From Desulfobacteraceae bacterium (GTDB taxonomy: Bacteria > Desulfobacterota > Desulfobacteria > Desulfobacterales > JAABRJ01): 5,328 bases of DNA. The translations under genes and the position numbers were made by a program. Of the stretch, positions 1 to 5,328 are shown in pieces. Numbering within the stretch: position 1 is the stretch's first letter; each line of letters opens with the position of its first letter. The stretch covers positions 1-5,328 of the forward strand of contig JAABRJ010000434.1 of assembly GCA_011390985.1 (NCBI GenBank), written 5' to 3'. A model generated the notes under the pieces. That model did no database searches, had not been told where the DNA came from, and saw nothing but the letters and a program-made list of their open reading frames with translations.

Positions 1-475
1 CGGCAAACGCTGGATTGCGGTCGACCCCAGCTCTTCGGCGGGCTATCTTTATCCCCTGGGGGTTTTCAAATCCAGCGGCATCGACGCCGCGGATTTTGCC
101 GAGGTCGCGTTTGCCCAAGGCGTCGGCGGCAAACAGGAACGGGTGGTCATGGCGGTTTTGGCCGGAAAATACGATATCGGCACCATCCGCGAGGGCGCAC
201 TCAGCCTGCTTGCGGACCGCATCAACCTGGCCGACCTGCGGGTGGTGGCCACCACGCCCTGGTACCCGGGGTGGGTTTTCTCCGCCCGTGCCGGGCTGGA
301 CCCGCAGCTGCTGAACACGATCCAGACCGCTCTGCTGAAACTGGACCCGCAGAACCCCGAGGACCGCAAAATCCTGGAGGCGGCGGACCTGACCGGGATT
401 GTGGCGGCCCAGGACCGGGACTTTGACAGCGTACGGGAGCTGGCCGAAGGCCTGGGTCTTGCCCAGAGGCCGTGA
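1..475 (+). CDS. PhnD-like periplasmic substrate-binding protein, C-terminal part (5' end outside window)
   Basis: The reading frame is open from base 2 to the TGA at 473-475, giving 157 residues with no start inside the window, so this is the C-terminal half or so of a larger protein. The fragment has the hallmarks of the PhnD-type (phosphate/phosphite/phosphonate) periplasmic binding family. These are DPSSSAGYLYPLGVF at fragment residues 8-22, matching the family's S-S-x-S-G-Y-x-x-P ligand-loop pattern, then a GID helix start, then MAVLAGKYDIGTI at 50-62, matching the usual 'aVlnGkyDiGa' segment. An A-T-T-P-W-Y-P-G-W-V-F strand follows, as in the second lobe of these proteins. Such proteins bind small oxyanions or related solutes in the periplasm, either for an ABC importer or as a sensory partner. 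No permease or ATPase gene follows; the next gene in the same direction is a membrane histidine kinase. Family membership is fairly secure. The ligand is unknown, and a transport role versus a sensing role cannot be decided from this half. Confidence 0.85.
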   Translation, partial: GKRWIAVDPSSSAGYLYPLGVFKSSGIDAADFAEVAFAQGVGGKQERVVMAVLAGKYDIGTIREGALSLLADRINLADLRVVATTPWYPGWVFSARAGLDPQLLNTIQTALLKLDPQNPEDRKILEAADLTGIVAAQDRDFDSVRELAEGLGLAQRP

Positions 476-656
476 GCCGGACAGCGTGGGGTCGCTTCCG
501 GCCGGCGGACGGGGTGGCTAACCCGAGCCGCACTGGCAGGCATCCTCGCCCATCGGCTGCGCCAAGAGCCCAAGACACCCCAGCCGACGAAATTCGAGTG
601 CTGCCGCCTGACGCTGCCGGGGCATGCCGGCCGTTGCACAAAAACGAGAGGCCACC
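476..656. other. Intergenic gap between binding protein and kinase genes
   Basis: This 181-base gap has no supported gene. It contains a small imperfect hairpin at 514-531 (GTGGCT / AGCCGC arms with a six-base loop, one G-T pair) and a GCCGG/CCGGC inverted pair at 616-631. Neither is followed by a T run, so neither looks like a normal intrinsic terminator. No convincing -35/-10 or sigma-54 pair was found. The gap is long enough to hold a promoter for the kinase gene, but co-transcription with the binding-protein gene is equally possible. Confidence 0.5.
646..651 (+). promoter_or_regulatory. Ribosome binding site deciding the kinase start
   Basis: GAGAGG lies five bases upstream of the ATG at 657. 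An in-frame ATG at 624 would add 11 residues, but it lacks a well-placed purine-rich site. From 657 the protein begins MRIGFRTKFYIGLF, a short basic N-terminus leading straight into a membrane segment, as is typical for such kinases. This supports 657 as the start. Confidence 0.7.
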
Positions 657-2729
657 ATGCGGATCGGATTTCGCACCAAATTCTATATCGGTCTTTTTTC
701 CATGCTGCTGCTGCTGGGGGTCATCACCTGCATTGTGGTCATCCGGGTGATGAAAACCGCGCTGCTGGAGGAGAACCGCAAGCTGGGGATCGCCATCGGA
801 ATGGGCCTTTCGGCCCAGGCCGTCGAGCCGATCCTGGCCATGGATTTTCTGTTGCTCAGGTCCCTGATGGTCGAAACCCTGAACCTCGAAAATGAGATCC
901 GTTACGCCTTTATCCAGGATGAGGACGGCGCCCCCCTGGCCCACAGCTTCGAGGGCGGCTTCCCGGTGGCGCTGCAGACGGCCAACGCGGTCGCCGCCGG
1001 AAAGCCCTATCAGGTCCGGCTCCTGGATACGGGCGCGGAGCTGGTCTACGACTACGCACTCCCGATTCTCGTGGGGGAAGACCGCCTCGGCACGGTGCGC
1101 CTGGGCCTCACGCGCAGCAGGGTGCGGCAGGCGGTCGGGCACCTGGTCTGGGTCCTGGTGCTGTCCACCGGATTCGTGCTGCTGGTGGCCGGATTCGTGG
1201 GCACCGGCCTGCTGCGGCAGGTGACGCGGCGCATCGAGCGCCTGCGCCGCTCCACCGAAGAGGCCCTCAGGGGCAACCTCGAGGTCCACGCCGCCCCGCC
1301 GCTCAAAAAGAACTGCTGGGAGATCATGGCCTGCAGCAACCAGGAGTGTCCGGCCTACCAGGACCTCTATCACCGCTGCTGGTATCTGGCCGGTACCCGC
1401 TGCCCTTACTGTGCGGCGGGCGAGTACGCCCAGAAAATCAGTGATTGCGCCCAGTGCCCGGTCTATCGACGCTGCGCCGGCGACGAGATCCAGACGCTGG
1501 CTGAAAGCTTCGATTCCATGGTGCTCTCGCTGCGCACCAACCTGACCGACCTGCGCAGCGCCGAAAAGACCCTCAAGGATCAGCGCCAGCTGCTGCGCAC
1601 CGTGCTCGACGGCATTCCCGATTTTATCACCCTGCAGGACCGCCACGGCACCTATCGCTCGGTCAACAAGGCCTTCTGCCAAATCCTGGGCCGGCGGGCG
1701 GCGGACATCGTCGGCATGACCAACTTCGACCTCCTGCCGCACCACATGGCCGAAACGTTCCATGCCGAGGACCAGGCCATCTACGCCACCGGCAAGCCCC
1801 TGGTAAAGGAGTCCCGCACCAATACCCACAAGGGCGAGCGCTGGTTTCACGTCGTCAAACTGCCGGTCTATGATGCAGACGGCAACCACGCGGGCTTTCT
1901 GTGCAGCGGCCGCGACATGACCGATCTCAAGCGCGTCCAGGAGCAGCTCTACCAGGCCCAGAAAATGGAGGCCATCGGTCAGCTGATCGCCGGCATCGCC
2001 CACGAAATCAACACCCCGCTGGGAATCGCGCTGGGCTTCGTGCAGGTGCTGCGGGAAGAGGTCGAAGCCGAAAGCCAGATCGGGCAGGACCTCAAAACCA
2101 TTGAAAAACAGGTCCAGATCTGCAAAAAAATCGTCTCCGACCTGCTGAAATTCTCCCGTCAGAGCGACACCCGGCATTTGCCGCTGGACATCAACGAGGC
2201 GGTCGAAGAGGTCCTCGCCGTGGTGGCCCATACCCTCAAGATCAACCGGGTGAAACTGGTCCGCCGTTTGGCCGAAGACCTGCCGATCGTCATCGGGGAC
2301 CGCGAAAAGCTCAAACAGGCCTTCATCAACCTGATCAACAACGCCTTTGACGCCATCGGAGGCGAAGGCACCATCACCATCGCCAGCCGTTTCGATCCCG
2401 GGCCGCGGGAGGTGATCGTCACGGTGACCGACACCGGCCCGGGAATTCCGCCCGAACAGAGGGATCGCATTTTCGAACCTTTTTTCACCACCAAACCGGT
2501 GGGCAAAGGGACCGGACTCGGGCTTTCACTGAGCTTCAGCATCGTGGAGGAGCACGGCGGCCGGCTGACGATCGAAAGCCCAACCGACGACCCGGCGGCC
2601 TCGGACGCGGGCACACCCCGCGGCGCGACATTTGCCATCCGGTTGCCGGCGGCCCCGGCCGAGGCAGCCACCCCGGAGGCCGGCGGGGGCGTGACCCCAT
2701 CCGCAGCACGGGCAGCGCAGCCCGGCTGA
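657..2729 (+). CDS. Membrane sensor histidine kinase with Cys-rich insert in HAMP, plus PAS domain
   Basis: This 690-residue kinase is predicted to sense a periplasmic and/or cytoplasmic redox or metal cue and to transfer phosphate to a receiver, probably the one encoded next. Domains in order: TM1 about 10-31; periplasmic sensor about 32-160, Cache-like in style, with LAHSFEGGFP at 94-103; TM2 about 161-186; HAMP first helix about 187-209; Cys-rich insert 217-274; HAMP second helix from DEIQTL at 276-281; PAS about 311-425; HisKA about 436-502 with phospho-acceptor H449 in IAHEINTPLG; HATPase about 548-665. The ATPase boxes are N-box NLINNAFDA (558-566), G1 box DTGPGI (592-597), F-box RIFEPFFTTK (604-613) and G2 box GKGTGLGL (616-623). 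All catalytic motifs look intact. The last ~27 residues are Ala/Pro/Gly-rich and probably disordered. The insert has nine cysteines and two Cys-Trp pairs, resembling the 'two-CW' domain I recall from deltaproteobacterial proteins. The start at 657 is chosen for its ribosome site. The kinase role is secure; the signal is unknown. Confidence 0.93.
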   Translation: MRIGFRTKFYIGLFSMLLLLGVITCIVVIRVMKTALLEENRKLGIAIGMGLSAQAVEPILAMDFLLLRSLMVETLNLENEIRYAFIQDEDGAPLAHSFEGGFPVALQTANAVAAGKPYQVRLLDTGAELVYDYALPILVGEDRLGTVRLGLTRSRVRQAVGHLVWVLVLSTGFVLLVAGFVGTGLLRQVTRRIERLRRSTEEALRGNLEVHAAPPLKKNCWEIMACSNQECPAYQDLYHRCWYLAGTRCPYCAAGEYAQKISDCAQCPVYRRCAGDEIQTLAESFDSMVLSLRTNLTDLRSAEKTLKDQRQLLRTVLDGIPDFITLQDRHGTYRSVNKAFCQILGRRAADIVGMTNFDLLPHHMAETFHAEDQAIYATGKPLVKESRTNTHKGERWFHVVKLPVYDADGNHAGFLCSGRDMTDLKRVQEQLYQAQKMEAIGQLIAGIAHEINTPLGIALGFVQVLREEVEAESQIGQDLKTIEKQVQICKKIVSDLLKFSRQSDTRHLPLDINEAVEEVLAVVAHTLKINRVKLVRRLAEDLPIVIGDREKLKQAFINLINNAFDAIGGEGTITIASRFDPGPREVIVTVTDTGPGIPPEQRDRIFEPFFTTKPVGKGTGLGLSLSFSIVEEHGGRLTIESPTDDPAASDAGTPRGATFAIRLPAAPAEAATPEAGGGVTPSAARAAQPG
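1308..1475 (+). other. Two-CW-like Cys-rich module inside the HAMP domain (kinase residues 218-273)
   Basis: Nine cysteines lie within 54 residues: C220, C226, C231, C241, C249, C252, C264, C267 and C273. The spacing is C-x5-C-x4-C-x9-C-x7-C-x2-C-x11-C-x2-C-x5-C. Two are followed by Trp (C220-W221 and C241-W242). The motifs NCWE, CPAY, CWYLAGTRC and CAQCPVY match my memory of the two-CW domain pattern, often found as a small stand-alone or appended Cys-rich module in Desulfobacterota. Two CxxC pairs (249/252 and 264/267) could hold Zn or an iron-sulfur cluster, or act as a thiol switch. The segment sits between the two HAMP helices, where a connector of only about 14 residues is normal. It faces the cytoplasm by predicted topology. 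The metal and its function are inference. Confidence 0.75.
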
Positions 2730-2818
2730 CACACCGGCAAGGCGGGTGCCGCCCGCTTGACCCCCCAAATTTTTGTCAACCCCCCACGGGCAGCCGTTCC
2801 ACAGGCAAGGAGATAATC
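2730..2818 (+). promoter_or_regulatory. Kinase-receiver gap with stem-loop and AT-rich island
   Basis: The 89-base spacer is longer than usual for a tightly coupled kinase-receiver pair. A GC-rich stem-loop runs from 2736 to 2762: core GCGGG (2742-2746) pairs with CCCGC (2752-2756) around a TGCCG loop. It is extended by CAA/TTG and GG/CC with one bulged base on each arm. Eight bases later comes AAATTTTT (2767-2774), an AT-rich spot flanked by TTGAC (2757-2761) and GTCAA (2775-2779), each running into a C6 tract. The T run is too far from the stem for a textbook intrinsic terminator. Attenuation, an mRNA stability element or a protein site are possible readings. Confidence 0.4.
2807..2812 (+). 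promoter_or_regulatory. Strong ribosome binding site of the receiver gene
   Basis: AAGGAG sits six bases upstream of the ATG at 2819, a near-ideal Shine-Dalgarno site. It is clearly stronger than the GAGAGG of the kinase gene and consistent with more receiver than kinase being made. Confidence 0.85.
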
Positions 2819-3193
2819 ATGGCGACGATCCTGGTGCTGGATGACGTATCCGATGCCGGCGCACTCATCCGGCGGATCCTTGAAAAGAAAGGCCACGCGA
2901 TAGAGACCTTCACCGAGGAGGAGCAAGCCCTGGCGCGGATACGCAAGGGCGGCGTGGACCTCGCGATCCTCGACATCAAGCTCAAGAAGATGAGCGGCGT
3001 CGAAGTGCTGGAGGAAATCAAGAAGATCGACCGCGGCATCAAGGTGATCATGCTGACCGGCTACCCCACCCTGGAAACCGCCCGGGAATCGGTCAAACTG
3101 GGGGCCAACGAATACTGCGTCAAGCCCATCGACAAACTGGAGCTGGAAGAAAAGGTGGCCGACGTCCTCAACGGCATCGGTTTCCAGCGCTGA
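2819..3193 (+). CDS. Stand-alone response regulator receiver protein
   Basis: This 124-residue protein consists of a single REC domain and nothing else, the usual length of a CheY/Spo0F-type receiver. Conserved positions visible are the acidic pair D8-D9 after ILVL, the phospho-acceptor D52 in AILDIKL, the switch residue T80 in IMLTGYP, and K102 in CVKPI. Y99 sits in the position of the aromatic switch residue. The GYPTLETA stretch after T80 resembles receivers of the NtrC and related groups. No DNA-binding, enzymatic or other output region follows; the reading frame ends at TGA 3191-3193. It most likely accepts phosphate from the kinase encoded 89 bases upstream in the same direction and acts by protein contact, or as a phosphorelay intermediate to an unseen partner. 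The start at 2819 is fixed by an AAGGAG site. Pairing with the kinase is inference from adjacency. Confidence 0.93.
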   Translation: MATILVLDDVSDAGALIRRILEKKGHAIETFTEEEQALARIRKGGVDLAILDIKLKKMSGVEVLEEIKKIDRGIKVIMLTGYPTLETARESVKLGANEYCVKPIDKLELEEKVADVLNGIGFQR

Positions 3194-3209
3194 CCGCCCG
3201 TCAGGGCTG
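3185..3209. terminator. Inverted repeat spanning the convergent stop codons
   Basis: CTGAC (3190-3194) pairs with GTCAG (3200-3204) around a CGCCC loop. After one G-G mismatch, CAGC (3185-3188) pairs with GCTG (3206-3209). The structure contains the receiver stop (3191-3193) and the permease stop (3201-3203, minus strand), so it would form in both transcripts. No T run follows on either strand, so it may be a factor-assisted bidirectional terminator or 3'-end stabiliser rather than a classical intrinsic one. Confidence 0.4.
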
Positions 3210-5328
3210 CAGGGGCCAGAAGATGGGCAGCACCAGCAGCACGGTTGCCGCCACCACCAGCGTGAGGCTCAACCCCACCTTGAGGTAGTCGACAAAACGG
3301 TACCCGCCCGGCCCCATCACCATCACATTGGCCGGGTGCGAGATGGGGGTCATGAAGCTGGCGGAGGCCGCCAGCGCCATGGCCATCATCAGGGCATGCG
3401 GCGAGGCCTGCAGGTCGGCGGCCGTGGTCAGAACAATCGGCACCATCAGGACCACCAGCGCGGCCGTGGGGATAAAGCAGGTGGCGAGAAAGGTGAGCCC
3501 CATCAGCCCCCCGGCCACGGCCAGCGGCCCCAGCGGACCGGCCAGGGCCACGACCCCCTCGGCCAGATAGCGGGCCGCTCCGCTGGCATCCAGGGCCGAG
3601 CCGAGGGGCAGCATGCCGGCAATCAGAAAGACGCCCTTCCACTCGATCGCCCGGTAGGCCTCCTCCATGCTGAGGCAGCGGGTCAACACCATGCAGGCGG
3701 CCCCGATCACCGCCGCGATATAGATGGGCAGCCAGCCCATCACCACCGGCAGCAGAACCCCGCCCACGACGACGACCGCAACAGGCGCCTTTTCGATTCG
3801 GGGCACCTCCTGGGCCGCTTCGGTCAACACCAGAAAATCGGGTTCACGCCCCAATATACCGAGTTTACGCCGCGACCCATAGAGCAGCAGGGCGTCGCCC
3901 AAGCGCAGGGCCATACTGGCGAGATCGGAGCGATAGGCCTTGCCCTCCCGCCAGATGGCCAGCACGTTCAGGTTGTACTTTTCGCGGAAATTCAACTGCC
4001 GCAGGGTTTTCCCAAACAGACCGGAGTGGGGCGCCAGCATGGCCTCCACCATCCCCACTTCCCCGCTTTCGAGCGACTGCGGCCCGACGCCGCCGGCCGT
4101 GTCGACCTCCAGCTGACTGAGACTGCGCAGAAATAAAAGATCGTCCAGCCGCCCTTCCACCAGAAGCCGATCGTCCGCCCGCAGAACTTCCTCCGAATCC
4201 GGCAGCCAGTGGGTCCCGTCCGCGCGGGTGATGGCCAGAACGCCCACCCCCAGGGTCTCGCCCAGCCGGCTGCCCCCCAGCGTCTGCCCCACCAGCACCG
4301 ATTCTGCAGGGACGCGCATGCCCAGCAGCCGGTCTTGGAGTTGGTAGTCGGCCTGCAGTTCCACTCCTGAGATGGGCTGCAGTGCGGTCAGCCCCGGCTC
4401 CGCCCGCAGGAGCTCCAGGTGCTCGGCGGCACCCTGGAGCAGGAGCACATCGCCGTCAAAGAGAATCCGGTCCTGAAGATGGGTGCGGTAGCGCTTCGCC
4501 CCCCGCCGAAGGGCCAGCACATTGAGCCCGAAACGGTTGCGAAAAGCTATTTCATTGAGGGTTTTTCCGGCCAGAGGCCCCGCCACGGCCAGGGTGACCT
4601 CGGCCACCTGCAGGCCATCGGAAAAAAAGCGGGACAGGTCGACCGGGGCCTTTTCGATATTCAACTCGCTCCAGTGCTGCAGCTCGCTCTGGAACTGCTG
4701 CAGCCGCCCCAGGCGCCCTTCGACGATCAGGCAGTCCCCGGCGTCGAGCACCTCGGTCGGCGCCGGTGCCAGCAGCGTCCGATCCCGGCGCGTTATGCCG
4801 ACCACGTTCAGCCCCAACACCGTCCCCAGCCGGCTTTCGGCGAGACTCTTGCCCACCAGGCCGGCCCCGGCCGGCACGCGCAGCCGGAACATGCGGTCAC
4901 CCAGGCCGTATTGCGCCCGCAGGTCGATGCCACCGCCCGCTTCGGGCGCCCGGTGGGTCGGCAGAAGCCGCCGGCCGATCAGCGCCATGAAAAGGGTCCC
5001 GACGATCATCACGATCACCCCGACAGGGGTGAAGTCGAACAGCCCAAAGGGGGGTAAACCGTTGTCGCGCAGGGCTTCGCTGACCAGGATGTTGGGCGGG
5101 GTGCCGATCTGGGTGGTCAGCCCGCCCAGCAGCGTCCCGTAGGCCAGTGGCAGGAGCAGCCGCGAGGGGGGCCGCTGGGTCTGGCGGGCGATATCCATCA
5201 CCACCGGCAGCATCAGGGCGGCCACGGCCACGTTGTTCATCACGGCCGACATTGCACCGGCGCTGACCATGATCACCGCCACAAGCCAAGCTTCACTGCT
5301 GCCGGAAAGCCTCAGCACCACCCGGCCG
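3201..5328 (-). CDS. SLC13/DASS-family permease with four RCK_C (TrkA-C) domains, C-terminal part
   Basis: The frame is open from the right edge to the TGA at 3203-3201, leaving about 708 residues. The GTG at 5321 is an internal Val codon, because membrane segments of the family are already under way, so the N-terminus lies outside. Residues are counted from that codon. The first membrane block has SAVMNNVAVAALMLP (25-39) and IGTPPNILV (72-80). The soluble insert (about 138-491) holds four RCK_C domains. The second block (about 512-702) has several hydrophobic segments and MGPGGYRFVDYLKVG (669-683), a hallmark of the YfbS-like SLC13 branch. Such proteins are inner-membrane anion or dicarboxylate transporters, usually ion-coupled. 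Relatives with TrkA-C domains include the algal SAC1-like sulfate transporters, so sulfate is a candidate, but the substrate cannot be read here. The gene is convergent with the receiver gene, seven bases away. The second-half loop reads CFIPTAALVVL where Ser-Asn-Thr/Asn is common. Confidence 0.9.
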   Translation of the reverse strand, partial: GRVVLRLSGSSEAWLVAVIMVSAGAMSAVMNNVAVAALMLPVVMDIARQTQRPPSRLLLPLAYGTLLGGLTTQIGTPPNILVSEALRDNGLPPFGLFDFTPVGVIVMIVGTLFMALIGRRLLPTHRAPEAGGGIDLRAQYGLGDRMFRLRVPAGAGLVGKSLAESRLGTVLGLNVVGITRRDRTLLAPAPTEVLDAGDCLIVEGRLGRLQQFQSELQHWSELNIEKAPVDLSRFFSDGLQVAEVTLAVAGPLAGKTLNEIAFRNRFGLNVLALRRGAKRYRTHLQDRILFDGDVLLLQGAAEHLELLRAEPGLTALQPISGVELQADYQLQDRLLGMRVPAESVLVGQTLGGSRLGETLGVGVLAITRADGTHWLPDSEEVLRADDRLLVEGRLDDLLFLRSLSQLEVDTAGGVGPQSLESGEVGMVEAMLAPHSGLFGKTLRQLNFREKYNLNVLAIWREGKAYRSDLASMALRLGDALLLYGSRRKLGILGREPDFLVLTEAAQEVPRIEKAPVAVVVVGGVLLPVVMGWLPIYIAAVIGAACMVLTRCLSMEEAYRAIEWKGVFLIAGMLPLGSALDASGAARYLAEGVVALAGPLGPLAVAGGLMGLTFLATCFIPTAALVVLMVPIVLTTAADLQASPHALMMAMALAASASFMTPISHPANVMVMGPGGYRFVDYLKVGLSLTLVVAATVLLVLPIFWPLQP
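3849..4910 (-). repeat. Tandem duplication of an RCK_C pair (A-B-A'-B') within the permease
   Basis: Four RCK_C domains lie at about 4910-4683 (A), 4607-4404 (B), 4346-4122 (A') and 4052-3849 (B'). A and A' share DR....RVPA, LVG..L..SRLG, GIT/AIT and LIVEGRL/LLVEGRL; a manual alignment gives 37 identities in 73 positions. B and B' share LxGKTL, LNVLA and GDxLLL, with 29 identities in 67. A resembles A' more than B, so the pattern points to duplication of a two-domain unit. Two RCK_C domains is the arrangement I know best in this permease group. RCK_C domains usually bind small ligands or mediate oligomerisation. Confidence 0.8.

Noticed and set aside
534..549. TGGCAGG resembling a sigma-54 -24 element upstream of the kinase
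   Set aside because: The nearest GC is one base too far away and no TTGC is present, so the spacing rule fails.
624..656. Upstream in-frame ATG that would extend the kinase by 11 residues
   Set aside because: It has no well-placed ribosome site, whereas the ATG at 657 has GAGAGG five bases upstream and gives a typical N-terminus running into TM1.
222..2231. A 669-codon open frame on the minus strand, antisense to the kinase and the end of the binding-protein gene
   Set aside because: Its translation is low-complexity (rich in Gly, Asp, Gln, His and Arg) with no recognisable domain, and it lies opposite a kinase with every catalytic motif intact. Long antisense open frames are expected from codon bias in GC-rich DNA.
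2735..2750. Sigma-54-like GG/GC pair (GG at 2736-2737, GC at 2748-2749) upstream of the receiver
   Set aside because: The invariant dinucleotides have the right spacing, but several flanking consensus positions mismatch and the site coincides with the GC-rich stem-loop. In this composition a chance match is likely.
3061..3642. A 193-codon minus-strand open frame overlapping the receiver and permease ends
   Set aside because: It crosses the convergent junction, has no domain signal, and conflicts with two well-supported genes.
3336..4136. A 266-codon open frame on the plus strand over the permease gene
   Set aside because: The product is His/Gly/Gln-rich with no family features and mirrors the codon bias of the real minus-strand permease gene.
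5319..5321. GTG codon as a possible start of the permease
   Set aside because: The frame stays open to the window edge, and the sequence at this point is already inside the membrane block expected well after the N-terminus of SLC13 proteins.

Overview
The window is GC-rich (roughly two thirds G+C by eye) with short gaps between genes. It looks like a chromosomal segment of an environmental, probably anaerobic, bacterium. Several things suggest Desulfobacterota (the former Deltaproteobacteria): a sensor kinase carrying a Cys-rich 'two-CW' type insert, a PhnD-like periplasmic binding protein beside a two-component system, and an SLC13/DASS permease with TrkA-C (RCK_C) domains. This is inference from gene style; no rRNA or other taxonomic marker is present.

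Layout. (1) Positions 1-475 (+) hold the C-terminal 157 residues of a PhnD-like (phosphate/phosphite/phosphonate type) periplasmic binding protein, cut by the left edge. (2) Positions 476-656 are a 181-base gap with only weak hairpins and no recognisable promoter. (3) Positions 657-2729 (+) encode a complete 690-residue membrane histidine kinase: TM, periplasmic sensor, TM, a HAMP split by a nine-cysteine insert, PAS, HisKA, HATPase. (4) Positions 2730-2818 are an 89-base gap with a strong imperfect stem-loop and an AT-rich island. (5) Positions 2819-3193 (+) encode a complete 124-residue stand-alone receiver. (6) Positions 3201-5328 (-) encode the C-terminal ~708 residues of an SLC13 permease with four RCK_C domains, convergent with the receiver gene and cut by the right edge. 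The seven-base junction lies inside an inverted repeat spanning both stop codons.

How the genes may work together. The binding protein, kinase and receiver lie in the same direction and may form one signalling unit. The binding protein could present a small anion or other solute to the periplasmic domain of the kinase. The kinase would integrate that with its Cys-rich HAMP insert and PAS domain and phosphorylate the receiver, which has no output domain. The convergent anion/dicarboxylate-type permease may or may not be functionally linked. The most unusual points are the Cys-rich module placed exactly in the HAMP connector and the A-B-A'-B' duplication of regulatory domains in the permease. 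I see no mobile element, CRISPR array, tRNA, rRNA or phage gene.
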